In this document: positions 11,521 through 19,691 of the stretch, piece by piece
Position numbering within the stretch: the stretch's first letter is position 1
How the letters are laid out: each line of letters starts with the position of its first letter
Origin: CAZNPA01 sp964575095
GTDB taxonomy: Bacteria; Pseudomonadota; Alphaproteobacteria; Rickettsiales; SXRF01
Direction of reading: 5' to 3'
Length of the DNA: 64,000 nucleotides
Assembly (NCBI GenBank): GCA_964575095.1
Contig: CAZNPA010000001.1
Location: 1 to 64,000, forward strand
Program-made: the position numbers and the translations under genes
The notes under the pieces: generated by a model
Databases searched by the model: none
The model's input: the letters and a program-made list of their open reading frames with translations, nothing else
Told to the model about the DNA's origin: nothing

Positions 11521-11899
11521 TCAGAATTGGCGTATTCATATCAGAAACGTAGAAACTTTTATAAGAGTTGGCATCCACAGCCATGAAAAAGACCCGCAAC
11601 GCATCTTAGTCAATGCGACGATCGATGGTCGTTACCCATTGAAGCCGGTAGCGCTTGCAGAATGTTTCGACTATGAAAAAGTACCGCAATTGGTCTTGCA
11701 GGAGTGGCCGAAACGGCCCCACGCATGGTTGTTGGAGGGATGCGTCGTAGAATTATTGGAATATATTTTTGCTCAGGATGATCGCGTGCAGTGCGCCAAG
11801 GTCAGCGTATGTAAACCCGACATATTCCCCGAAGCCGAATCGGTTGGGGTTGAAACGGAATGGACGCGGGCCGATTTTGAGAGAGCTATAGCAAAATAG
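11510..11899 (+). CDS. folB: dihydroneopterin aldolase-like protein
   Basis: The ATG at 11510 is preceded by GGAGGT inside the end of the SDR gene; the earlier TTG at 11492 has no comparable site. The 129-aa product resembles FolB: RNVETFIRVGIHSHEKDPQR near the N-terminus, FDYEKVPQLV, HAWLLEGCVVELLEYIF, and KVSVCKPDIFPEAESVGVE. FolB releases glycolaldehyde from dihydroneopterin in folate synthesis. Last gene of the forward operon; it converges on infC with 2 bases between stops. Confidence 0.88.
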   Translation: MSSDQNWRIHIRNVETFIRVGIHSHEKDPQRILVNATIDGRYPLKPVALAECFDYEKVPQLVLQEWPKRPHAWLLEGCVVELLEYIFAQDDRVQCAKVSVCKPDIFPEAESVGVETEWTRADFERAIAK

Positions 11900-11901
11900 C
11901 G

Positions 11902-12414
11902 TTATTTCGGCCCGATGGCCATGACGATCTGCTTGCCTTCCATCTTAGGCATTTGCTCGATTTTGCAATGATCTTTCAGCGTTTCCTGTACGCGATTGAG
12001 TACCTGCATACCGAGATCGGTATGATCCATTTCGCGGCCGCGGAACCGGAGCGTGATGCGCACCTTGTCGCCGTCGGCCAGGAATTCAAGCACGTGCTTC
12101 ATTTTGATGTCGAGATCGTGCTCGCCGATGGTAGGCCGCAGCTTGATTTCCTTGATCTGAATGACTTTCTGCTTGCGCCGCGCCTCGTGCGCTTTTTTCT
12201 GCGCCTCGTATTTATACTTGCCGTAATCGAGGACTTTGCATACCGGCGGTTGGGCGTTGGGAGATATCTCTACCAGGTCCAGCCCGGCAGCCTCAGCCAT
12301 TCTGATACCCTCCGCGATGGCGACTACGCCTATCATGTTTCCTTTTTCATCAATGAGACGAATGGAATCGGAACGTATTCCGCGGTTGACGCGGGGTTCA
12401 TCCGCCTTACTCAT
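11902..12414 (-). CDS. infC: translation initiation factor IF-3
   Basis: The 170-aa, two-domain IF-3 binds the 30S subunit and proofreads start codons. It shows VNRGIRSDSIRLIDEKG, DLVEISPNAQPPVCKVLDYGKYKYE, the linker KKAHEARRKQK, then IKLRPTIGEHDLD and ITLRFRGREMDH. I use ATG 12414; it has no good Shine-Dalgarno directly upstream (GGAGG lies over 25 bases away). It lies downstream of thrS, the order also found in the E. coli thrS-infC operon, but rpmI-rplT do not follow here. Confidence 0.96.
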   Translation of the reverse strand: MSKADEPRVNRGIRSDSIRLIDEKGNMIGVVAIAEGIRMAEAAGLDLVEISPNAQPPVCKVLDYGKYKYEAQKKAHEARRKQKVIQIKEIKLRPTIGEHDLDIKMKHVLEFLADGDKVRITLRFRGREMDHTDLGMQVLNRVQETLKDHCKIEQMPKMEGKQIVMAIGPK

Positions 12415-12554
12415 AGGCGGTGTGTTTCCAGTTTAATCAAACAGTCCTCCAAAAATTGTTACTATAAAATTATACCCGAAGAACGTTAACAAACCTTTGC
12501 CCGGGGCTCTCTGTTTAGGAGCGTATAGAGCGGAAATCAAGCAGTTTTGACGTA

Positions 12555-14468
12555 TTATAATGGCATTTTGGCGTTTTCGAGCAGCTGTGCCTTTGCTGCC
12601 TCAAACGGCAGGTTTTCCTGCTGTTCGCTGCCCAGACGACGGATGGAGACGGTTTTTTGCTCGGCTTCCTTGCCGCCGACGACGAACATCACCGGGATCT
12701 TATGCAAGGAATGGTCGCGCACCTTGTAGTTGATCTTGTTGTTGGACGTATCGAGCGCCGCCCGTATGCCGGCCTGACGCAGCGCCGCGCACACTTCTTT
12801 TGCATAGGGATCGGCGGCTTCGGTGATGGTAGCGACGACGACCTGCGTCGGCGCCAGCCATAGTGGGAATTTCCCCGCATGCTCTTCGATCAATATGCCG
12901 ATGAACCGCTCCAGCGAACCCAATATCGCACGGTGCAGCATCACCGGCCGATGCTTGCCGCCGTCGGCGCCGATATATTCGGCATCGAGCCGCTCCGGCA
13001 ATACGAAATCGACTTGTAATGTGCCGCACTGCCAGTCGCGGCCGATGGCGTCGCGCAATACGAATTCCAGCTTGGGGCCGTAGAACGCGCCTTCGCCGGG
13101 ATTGAGCGTCCATTCCAGCTTCGCCGCGCCGACGGCTTCCTTGAGCGCGGCTTCGGCCTTATCCCAGGTTTTATCGTCGCCGGCGCGCGTCGGCGGACGG
13201 TCGGAAAATTTGACTTTGACGTCGGTGAACCCGAATGCCTTATAGACGTCTTTCAATAAATCGCAGAAGGCGATGGTTTCCGATGTGATTTGATCTTCGG
13301 TACAGAAAATATGCGCGTCGTCCTGCACGAAGCCGCGGATGCGCATGATGCCGTGCAACGCGCCCGACGGTTCGTTGCGGTGGCAGCTTCCGAATTCGGC
13401 CATCCGAAGCGGCAAGTCGCGGTAGCTCTTCAGGCCTTGCTTGAAAATCTGGATATGGCAGGGGCAGTTCATCGGCTTCACGCACAGCGTGCGCTCTTCA
13501 TCCGAATTGGAGACGAACATGTTCTCGCGGAATTTCTCCCAGTGCCCCGACGCTTCCCACAACGAGCGGTCGACAAGGGTAGGGGTCTTGACCTCGATAT
13601 AGCCTTTGGCCTGGATTTTGCGGCGCACGAAATCTTCGATCACGCGGTAGAGCGTCCAGCCCTTGTCGTGCCAGAAGATCATGCCGGGCGTGTGCTCCTC
13701 GATGTGGAACAGGTCCAGTTCTTTCCCCAGCTTGCGGTGATCGCGCTTGTCGGCTTCTTCGAGCAGCGTGAGATAATTCTTGAGGTCTTTTTCCGACGCC
13801 CATGCCGTGCCGTAAATGCGCTGCAGCATTTCGTTTTTGGAATCGCCGCGCCAATAGGCGCCCGCGACTTTCATCAATTTAAAAGCGGTGCCGACCTTGC
13901 CGGTGGACGGCGCATGCGGCCCGCGGCAGAGGTCGATGAACTTACCCTGGCGATAAAGCGAAATATCCTGCTCGGCGGGAATGGCGGAAATAATCTCGGC
14001 CTTGTAATGCTCGCCCATGTCCTTAAAGAATTTGACTGCGTCGTCGCGCTTCCAGACTTCGCGGCGCACTTGCTCGTTGCGGGCGACGATCTCTTTCATG
14101 CGCGCCTCTATTTTAATCAAATCGTCCGGCGTGAAGGGCGTTTTACGCGAGAAATCGTAATAAAAACCGTTCTCGATCGCCGGGCCGATGGTCACCTGCG
14201 TATCGGGAAATAATTCTTTCACCGCTTCGGCGAGCAAATGCGCGCTGTCGTGGCGGATCAGCTCCAGCCCGTCGGCGTCCTTGCCGGTGATGATTTGGAT
14301 GGAGGCATCTTTTTCAATCGGAACATATAAATCGAGCAACGCGCCGTTGGCCTTAATCGCCAGCGCCGCCTTGGCCAGACCCGGCCCGATGCTCGCGGCA
14401 ATTTCCTCGCCGGTGACCGCGCCGGGAAATTCTTTCTTATTGCCGTCGGGTAGGGTGATGGTGGGCAT
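12555..14468 (-). CDS. thrS: threonyl-tRNA synthetase
   Basis: Class II synthetase of 637 aa, normal length. An N-terminal TGS domain (ITLPDGNKKEFPG) is followed by the editing domain (HLLAEAVKELFP, KFIDLCRGPH) and the catalytic core with zinc-ligand region CVKPMNCPCHIQIFK. Motif 2 is FGSCHRNEPSGALHG, with RIRGFVQDDAHIF next to it. An anticodon-binding domain follows near the C-terminus (LWLAPTQVVVATI). It charges tRNA-Thr. Its upstream spacer is almost completely filled by the palindromic element at 14478-14599. Confidence 0.97.
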   Translation of the reverse strand: MPTITLPDGNKKEFPGAVTGEEIAASIGPGLAKAALAIKANGALLDLYVPIEKDASIQIITGKDADGLELIRHDSAHLLAEAVKELFPDTQVTIGPAIENGFYYDFSRKTPFTPDDLIKIEARMKEIVARNEQVRREVWKRDDAVKFFKDMGEHYKAEIISAIPAEQDISLYRQGKFIDLCRGPHAPSTGKVGTAFKLMKVAGAYWRGDSKNEMLQRIYGTAWASEKDLKNYLTLLEEADKRDHRKLGKELDLFHIEEHTPGMIFWHDKGWTLYRVIEDFVRRKIQAKGYIEVKTPTLVDRSLWEASGHWEKFRENMFVSNSDEERTLCVKPMNCPCHIQIFKQGLKSYRDLPLRMAEFGSCHRNEPSGALHGIMRIRGFVQDDAHIFCTEDQITSETIAFCDLLKDVYKAFGFTDVKVKFSDRPPTRAGDDKTWDKAEAALKEAVGAAKLEWTLNPGEGAFYGPKLEFVLRDAIGRDWQCGTLQVDFVLPERLDAEYIGADGGKHRPVMLHRAILGSLERFIGILIEEHAGKFPLWLAPTQVVVATITEAADPYAKEVCAALRQAGIRAALDTSNNKINYKVRDHSLHKIPVMFVVGGKEAEQKTVSIRRLGSEQQENLPFEAAKAQLLENAKMPL

Positions 14469-14477
14469 AATGTACTC

Positions 14478-14599
14478 GTCATCCCGGCGAAGGCCGGGAT
14501 CCAGTCCTAATCTTTAACATTAGACGCAAAATGTCTACTGACATTTTGCTTTTCTGGATCCCGTGCTCGGCGGTCTGCTGACCGCCTCCACGGGATGAC
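14478..14599. repeat. 122-bp imperfect palindromic intergenic element
   Basis: The outer arms are GTCATCCCG and CGGGATGAC. Inside them a second pair, CGGGATCCAG and CTGGATCCCG, also matches, and two smaller hairpins (CCCGGC..GCCGGG and GGCGGTC..GACCGCC) lie within. It fills nearly the whole spacer between the SdhA-like gene and thrS. It resembles REP/MITE-like elements with ATGAC ends, and the element at 24935-25015 has similar ends (TGTCATCCCCG..CGGGAATGACA). Confidence 0.75.
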
Positions 14600-14603
14600 G
14601 GAA

Positions 14604-16406
14604 TTAATACACCCTCTCCTCCGGCGGGAAGGAGTGGGCAGTTTTGGTTTTGGGCTCGATGTAGGAGAGGCCGACGGGGCGCGAGGAGTGGCGGGTGCGG
14701 CCGTTGTCGTCGATGAAGATCAGGCTGTGCTTCAGCCAATTCTGGTCGTCGCGCTTGGGGTGGTCTTCGCGGAAATGCGCGCCGCGGCTTTCGGTGCGGT
14801 GCAGCGCCGCCGCCAGCGTCACCGACGCCTGGCGCATCAGATTATTGAGTTCGATGGCGTCCAAGAGGTCGTTGTTCCAGATGAGCGATTTGTCGGCGAC
14901 GTGGAGGTCGTGCTGCATCAATTGCCATAGCTCGCGCAATTGACGGCTGCCTTCTTTCAGCAAGGCATCGTTGCGGAAGATACTGGCGTAGCGCTGCATA
15001 CGTCCTTGCATTTGCTTGCGCAGGTACGAGGGTTTTTGCGTGCCTTTGGACTGGCGCAAATGGTCGAAGCGGCTCAAGGCCGGTTCCAAGAGCGACGGCG
15101 GCAGCGGCTTGTGCGCTTTGCCTTCTTTTACGTTGGCCGCTGCCTGTTCGCCGGCGATTTTTCCGAACACGACCAGCTCCAGCAGCGAATTGCAGCCCAG
15201 CCGGTTGGCGCCGTGCACCGAGACGCACGCCGCCTCGCCGACGGCGTAGAGGTTGGGAATTTTTTCCTCCCCCCCTATGGGGGAGGGAATAACGACCTCG
15301 CAACGCGCATTGGTGGGAATGCCGCCCATGGTGTAATGCACGGCGGGGAGGACGGGGATGGGGTGTTTTTGGATGTCGATGCGGGCGAAGGTGCGGGCGA
15401 TATCGGCAATCGTCGGTAATTTATTTTTGATGACCTCGCTATTAAAATGCGTCAGGTCGAGGTGCAGGTAGGCTTTTTGCGGGCCGCAGCCGCGGTTGGC
15501 GAAGATTTCCTGCATCATGGCGCGGGTGATGACATCGCGCGAGGCCAGCTCCATCGTCTGCGGCGCGTATTTCTCCATGAAACGCTCGCCGTTGCCGTTC
15601 AGCAGCGTCGCGCCTTCGCCGCGTGCGCCTTCGGTGATGAGGATGCCGGTGCCGTAAAGCCCGGTGGGGTGGAACTGCACGAATTCCATGTCCTGGAGCG
15701 GCAATCCGGCGCGGAGCGCCATTGCGCCGCCATCGCCGGTGCAGATCGTGGAAGAGGTGGTTGCGGCATAGGCCTGGCCGAATCCGCCGCTGGCAATGAC
15801 GATGCTGTGCGCGTGGAAAAGATGCAGATCACCGGTTTCAAGCTGCCATGCCAGAAGGCCGCGGCAGATGTTTTTGTCGTCAAAAATCAAATCGAGCGCG
15901 ACGTATTCGACGAAGAACGCCACTTTTTTCTGTACCGCCGCGCCGTAGAGCGTGTGCATCATCGAGTGGCCGGTGCGGTCGGCGACGGCGCAGGCGCGGT
16001 AGGCCGGGCCGCCCTTGCCGAAATCGGTATGCTGGGCGCCGTAGGCGCGCTGATAGATGCGGCCGCTCTCGTCGCGCGTGAACGGCATGCCCATGGCTTC
16101 GAGCTCGACGATGGCTTCCGGCGCGCGTTCGCAGAGAATGGCCGCCGCGTCCTGATCGCCCAGCCAGTCTGAGCCGCGGATGGTGTCGTAGAGATGCCAG
16201 CGCCAGTCGTCGTCTGCGCGGTTTCCCAGCGCGGCGTTGATGCCGCCTTGGGCGGCAATGGTATGGCTGCGCAACACCGGCACTTTGGAGATGCAGGCAA
16301 CCGATTGGCCTTTTTCGGCAGCAGCCACCGCCGCACGCAGACCGGCGCCACCGGCGCCGAGGATCAGGATGTCGTGATAGTGCTGGATGAGGGGGTAGGC
16401 GGTCAT
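14604..16406 (-). CDS. SdhA/FrdA-type flavoprotein (possible stand-in for L-aspartate oxidase)
   Basis: The 600-aa FAD protein has the dinucleotide-binding motif ILGAGGAGLRAAVAA near residue 14. SHTIAAQGGINAAL contains the His that in SdhA carries covalent FAD. It also has DDWRWHLYDT, HTDFGKGG, DRTGHSMMHTLY, MEFVQFHPTGLYG, ASRDVITRAM and VHYTMGGIPTN, closely matching succinate dehydrogenase flavoprotein subunits. No sdhB, C or D is adjacent. It is divergent from nadC, which suggests an NAD-synthesis role (aspartate to iminoaspartate), yet NadB proteins lack that His. So either a stand-alone SdhA paralogue or a dispersed subunit. A Leu-rich helical C-terminus is present. Confidence 0.8.
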   Translation of the reverse strand: MTAYPLIQHYHDILILGAGGAGLRAAVAAAEKGQSVACISKVPVLRSHTIAAQGGINAALGNRADDDWRWHLYDTIRGSDWLGDQDAAAILCERAPEAIVELEAMGMPFTRDESGRIYQRAYGAQHTDFGKGGPAYRACAVADRTGHSMMHTLYGAAVQKKVAFFVEYVALDLIFDDKNICRGLLAWQLETGDLHLFHAHSIVIASGGFGQAYAATTSSTICTGDGGAMALRAGLPLQDMEFVQFHPTGLYGTGILITEGARGEGATLLNGNGERFMEKYAPQTMELASRDVITRAMMQEIFANRGCGPQKAYLHLDLTHFNSEVIKNKLPTIADIARTFARIDIQKHPIPVLPAVHYTMGGIPTNARCEVVIPSPIGGEEKIPNLYAVGEAACVSVHGANRLGCNSLLELVVFGKIAGEQAAANVKEGKAHKPLPPSLLEPALSRFDHLRQSKGTQKPSYLRKQMQGRMQRYASIFRNDALLKEGSRQLRELWQLMQHDLHVADKSLIWNNDLLDAIELNNLMRQASVTLAAALHRTESRGAHFREDHPKRDDQNWLKHSLIFIDDNGRTRHSSRPVGLSYIEPKTKTAHSFPPEERVY

Positions 16407-16411
16407 CGGGT

Positions 16412-16484
16412 GTTAGTTGATGGTTGTTAGTTGTTGGGATGAATTATATAACTATACGTCCTCAACCAACAACCATCAACTAAC
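16412..16484. repeat. inverted repeat made of imperfect heptamers, intergenic
   Basis: The left arm (16412-16433) reads as GTTAGTT-GATGGTT-type 7-base units. The right arm (16463-16484) is its reverse complement with one mismatch over 22 bases. The loop of 29 bases is AT-rich. It fills the divergent spacer between the SdhA-like gene and nadC, so both promoters must lie in or next to it. Same architecture as the elements at 17015 and 62822. Confidence 0.75.
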
Positions 16485-16498
16485 AACCACCAACTTTT

Positions 16499-17380
16499 AT
16501 GACCATGCCTAATGACGATTTGGAACGCATCATCGCCACCGCGCTGGCCGAGGATATCGGCGCCGGGGACATTACCTCCGAGCTGACGGTTCCTGAGGAT
16601 GCGCAGGCGGAAATGACGTTCGTCGCCGGCCAGCCGATGATCGCCTGCGGGACGTTCATAGCCGAGGCGGTGTTCAGGCAGCTCAAGCAAGAGGTGCGGG
16701 TGCGGGTGGAAGCGGAAGAAGGAAAGTTCGTCGGGAAAGAGACGGTGCTGGTAACCGCAAGCGGCAATGCCCGAACCTTATTGCTGGCGGAGCGTGTGAT
16801 ACTCAATCTGATGCAGCGGATGAGCGGCGTGGCAACGCTGACGCAAGAATATGCTGAGGCGGTCAAAGGTACGAAAGCGATTATATTGGATACGCGAAAA
16901 ACCATGCCGGGCTTGCGGCTTCTGGATAAATACGCCGTGCGCACCGGCGGCGGGAAGAATCACCGGATGCGGCTGGATGACATGGTGTTGATTAAGGATA
17001 ATCATATCGCAGTGGGGATTGGGGATTCGGGATTGGGGATTAGGGAATTGATAGTACAAGCGCGAAAAAAATTACTTACCCGAATCCCGAATCCCGAATC
17101 CCCAATCCCTATTGTCATCGAATGCGATACGCTGGAACAGGTGAAGGAAGCCGTGGCGGCGAAAGCCGATCGCATTCTGTTGGATAATTTTTTGCTTGAG
17201 GATATGCGGGCGGCAGTGAAATTGGTCGGCGGCAAGATTCCGCTGGAGGCGTCGGGCGGCGTTTCACTGGATACTGTCCGCGCTATCGCCGAAACAGGCG
17301 TGGATTATATTTCCATCGGAAGATTAACACACTCGGCACCGGCTGCCGATATCCGCGCTGATATCAAAGCCCGGTCTTGA
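16499..17380 (+). CDS. nadC: nicotinate-nucleotide pyrophosphorylase (carboxylating)
   Basis: Forms nicotinate mononucleotide from quinolinate and PRPP in NAD synthesis. The 293-aa product has AEDIGAGDITSEL near the N-terminus, ERVILNLMQRMSGVAT, DTRKTMPGLRLLDKYAVRTGGG, NHRMRLDDMVLIKDNHIA, LDNFLLEDMRAAV and LEASGGVSLDTVRAIAETGVDYIS. Between DNHIA and IVIECDTLEQV, Gly- and Pro-rich segments (IGDSGLGIRE and TRIPNPESPIP) are encoded by a heptamer inverted repeat inserted in frame. Catalytic motifs lie outside it, so the enzyme is probably active. Its end overlaps a convergent pseudopilin gene by 17 bases. Confidence 0.95.
   Translation: MTMPNDDLERIIATALAEDIGAGDITSELTVPEDAQAEMTFVAGQPMIACGTFIAEAVFRQLKQEVRVRVEAEEGKFVGKETVLVTASGNARTLLLAERVILNLMQRMSGVATLTQEYAEAVKGTKAIILDTRKTMPGLRLLDKYAVRTGGGKNHRMRLDDMVLIKDNHIAVGIGDSGLGIRELIVQARKKLLTRIPNPESPIPIVIECDTLEQVKEAVAAKADRILLDNFLLEDMRAAVKLVGGKIPLEASGGVSLDTVRAIAETGVDYISIGRLTHSAPAADIRADIKARS
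17014..17110. repeat. heptamer inverted repeat lying in frame inside nadC
   Basis: The left arm (17014-17048) is GGGGATT repeated with small changes (GGGGATT, GGGGATT, CGGGATT, GGGGATT, AGGGAAT). The right arm (17079-17110) is the reverse complement, with about 2 mismatches over 31 bases. The loop of about 33 bases encodes a helix (LIVQARKKL) that looks like native NadC. The reading frame is kept throughout. Confidence 0.8.
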
Positions 17381-18152
17381 ACACCAGACTGCAGATTTTG
17401 TCCGATGACCTGGTAAAGTCGTAGGTCGTATCGTCATCATCGGCGCAGGCAGGCGACGCGCTATAGGCTTCTATCGGAACAATGATTTTTCCCGTGACGG
17501 GCACACCGTCGTCGATTTTATCATCGATCAGCGATGCTTCTTCTATGGTTAGCACTCCGACTGGTAAGAAAGGGTCAATGCCGGAAGAAGAAACACCGCC
17601 GAGCCAGAGTATGGTGTTTGGGGCGGTATCGGTAGGATAAAAAGTGAACGCTTCAACGGTGGCGCTGTTGTTATAACTCTTTATGTCTATCACAGGTACG
17701 GTCAGCAGTCCCCATCCTGCGCCCTTTAACTGCGAAATGGGCACGTTGACTCCCGGCAGGCGATTTTGCAGGGTTATTCCCGGCCCGCTTGCGCCGGTAA
17801 ATCTTCCCTCAACCATGGTGGCGCAGGCCAGGTGATTCCATGCAATAAACTGTTCGAAATACGTAGTATCATCGTCGATGGTAGTTATTTTCCCGTTACC
17901 ATCGCCATCATCGACGTAATTGCACAAGTTCGTCCAGAGTGTGCTTGCGCCGCCGAAATCGCCAGGCAATGCGCTATACTTATCATGAAAGTCATGAATG
18001 ACTTGAATGTAGCGCTGTGATTCGCCGATGGCGGTTTGAATTTGCGCGCGGCGTATCATATCCTGCGCCAGCGTGATGCCGCCGATAATTAACGCAATAA
18101 TCATGATGACAATCGCCATTTCCAGTAAGGTAAAACCGGGTCGATGCTGCAT
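17364..18152 (-). CDS. type II/IV pseudopilin-like protein
   Basis: The 262-aa protein has a short basic leader, class III prepilin cleavage motif PG|FTLLEMAIV (Glu at +5) and a single hydrophobic helix of about 20 residues. The mature globular domain includes HDKYSALPGDFGGA, a motif also seen in its neighbour upstream. It is presumably processed by a prepilin peptidase and exported as a pseudopilus or pilus component. It follows the second pseudopilin by 3 bases, so the two form an operon. No assembly ATPase, secretin or peptidase gene is in the window. Confidence 0.85.
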   Translation of the reverse strand: MQHRPGFTLLEMAIVIMIIALIIGGITLAQDMIRRAQIQTAIGESQRYIQVIHDFHDKYSALPGDFGGASTLWTNLCNYVDDGDGNGKITTIDDDTTYFEQFIAWNHLACATMVEGRFTGASGPGITLQNRLPGVNVPISQLKGAGWGLLTVPVIDIKSYNNSATVEAFTFYPTDTAPNTILWLGGVSSSGIDPFLPVGVLTIEEASLIDDKIDDGVPVTGKIIVPIEAYSASPACADDDDTTYDFTRSSDKICSLVFKTGL

Positions 18153-18155
18153 AGT

Positions 18156-19055
18156 TTAAAAATCAAGAATGAAGATTAAAGAACACAGGCAGGATGCCAT
18201 CGTGCAGTCGGCGGTGACGTATGTCCCATAGTTATTATAATGAGCGCCATAATCATTATTGGCCACGTTCACGCAGTTTGTTTGCATGCTTTCGCCATCC
18301 TGTAAATGTCCCCAGACGTTTTCCCATGCGCGTATTTTTCCTGTTCGCGGCCGTCCATCATCTATTTTTCTGTCTATCTCTTGCGCGTCCTTGGTGCGCA
18401 GCACAGGCTCGATGGTAAAAGGCGCCGCTGCGCCACCTGAACCTTGAATGCCCGTATATCCATTATGTCCACCATAAAAGAATACGTGTCCGTAGGTGTC
18501 ACCTTTCAGCCCCGTGATATCCGAAGCGTTAGTATAATGCAAAAGCGTCCATGTGCCAGGCCTGCCTTTAAGAGCCGGGACGTTCACGCCGGGCAAGGCT
18601 TCAGGAACGCTTGCGGATATTTGAACGCCGGTATACCGCCCGTCAATAAACCCGGCGTATCCCAAATGTTGCCATACACGGAAAACTTCCTCGGCATTTC
18701 CGCAGGCGGCCGATAAATCATCGGCGCACTCACCTATCAGGCCGTTGCCATCGCCATTACATGTGCCGCCTAAGGGCAATGCGGTGATGCTGTGGCTGCC
18801 GCAGTTGACAGGGCCGTCCCACAAATCTTCGGCGGTGCTCATATCGCCGGGAAGAGCTTGGTATTTGTCCCGAAATTCCAGAACGGATTTGAGATAATGA
18901 TCGTAATCGCTGATTATCGCTCGAATCATCGCTTGCTGTATCAGCGAATCCGTAACCAGAATACCGCCGGCGACGATAGAGATGATAAGCAGGACGACCG
19001 CCATCTCTACCAGCGAAAAGGCTTGCCGCGAGCGCTTAAAAATACGATATTTCAT
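18156..19055 (-). CDS. pseudopilin-like protein with Ala at the -1 cleavage position
   Basis: I start at 19055 (GGAG just upstream), giving 299 aa with leader KRSRQA|FSLVEMAVV, one hydrophobic helix and a globular domain containing RDKYQALPGDMSTA, clearly paralogous to the downstream gene. The residue before the predicted cut is Ala, not the usual Gly, which may slow processing. An upstream in-frame ATG at 19103 would add RQGFTLI, itself like a prepilin motif; it may be a remnant. Four cysteines near residues 78-115 could form disulfides outside the cytoplasm. Confidence 0.8.
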   Translation of the reverse strand: MKYRIFKRSRQAFSLVEMAVVLLIISIVAGGILVTDSLIQQAMIRAIISDYDHYLKSVLEFRDKYQALPGDMSTAEDLWDGPVNCGSHSITALPLGGTCNGDGNGLIGECADDLSAACGNAEEVFRVWQHLGYAGFIDGRYTGVQISASVPEALPGVNVPALKGRPGTWTLLHYTNASDITGLKGDTYGHVFFYGGHNGYTGIQGSGGAAAPFTIEPVLRTKDAQEIDRKIDDGRPRTGKIRAWENVWGHLQDGESMQTNCVNVANNDYGAHYNNYGTYVTADCTMASCLCSLIFILDF

Positions 19056-19268
19056 AACTCCAGACGTGGCTGCGATGAGAGTAAACCCTTGCCGTTCATG
19101 CATAAATGAATATCACGCAAAGACCGCTATGTTGAATTATATCAAAATAATAGCGCTAAGACATTAAGAAATAGTTTTTTATCCCTGTAATAATCGCCAA
19201 ACTTGCCTTAACGTTATTTACGTGTAGATTTTCCGCACGGCACGGTGAACCCCTGAAACTGGTGATGT

Positions 19269-19691
19269 ATGCGTCATATCGAAGCTAAATGTATTGAGAA
19301 AGGCCTGAAAATGACCGGACAGCGGCGTGTCATCGCCCGCGTGCTTGCGGAGTCGCACGATCACCCGGATGTGGAACTGCTGTACCATCGTGCGGTGGCG
19401 GTCGATCCGCACATCAGCATCGCCACGGTCTACCGCACGGTAAAATTGTTTGAGGAAGCCGGCATCACCCAGAAACATGATTTCGGCGACGGCCGCGCGC
19501 GATACGAAGAAGCCTCCGGTGAGCACCACGATCATTTGATTGACGTGAAATCCGGCAAGGTCATCGAATTTTCCAATGCCGAAATCGAGCGCCTGCAGAA
19601 AGAAGTGGCCCGAAAATTGGGCTATAAGCTGGTCGACCACCGCTTGGAATTATTTGCCGTTCCTTTAAAAAACGGCGATAGCGGCGCGTGA
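19269..19691 (+). CDS. Fur-family transcriptional regulator (alphaproteobacterial Fur/Mur type)
   Basis: The 140-aa protein has a winged-helix N-terminal half (MTGQRRVIARVLAES, SIATVYRTVKLFEEAGI) and the metal/dimer half with HHDHLIDVKSGKVIEF. The CxxC structural zinc motifs of classic Fur are absent, as in many alphaproteobacterial Fur/Mur proteins that answer to manganese or iron. It overlaps olsB by 4 bases. The coupling to ornithine-lipid genes is noteworthy but its targets cannot be inferred. Confidence 0.9.
   Translation: MRHIEAKCIEKGLKMTGQRRVIARVLAESHDHPDVELLYHRAVAVDPHISIATVYRTVKLFEEAGITQKHDFGDGRARYEEASGEHHDHLIDVKSGKVIEFSNAEIERLQKEVARKLGYKLVDHRLELFAVPLKNGDSGA

Noticed and set aside
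12412..12450. Possible ATT start codon for infC with GGAGG at 7 bases, as in E. coli
   Set aside because: The ATT at 12435-12437 is not in the IF-3 frame; the in-frame upstream codons run into TAA. ATG 12414 is kept.
15447..16172. 241-codon forward frame opposite the SdhA-like gene
   Set aside because: Antisense shadow rich in Ala/Val/Gly; the reverse-strand flavoprotein explains the region fully.
17014..17110. Repeats of about 7 bases considered as a small CRISPR or VNTR
   Set aside because: Units are contiguous without spacers and form inverted arms; no cas genes are present anywhere in the window.
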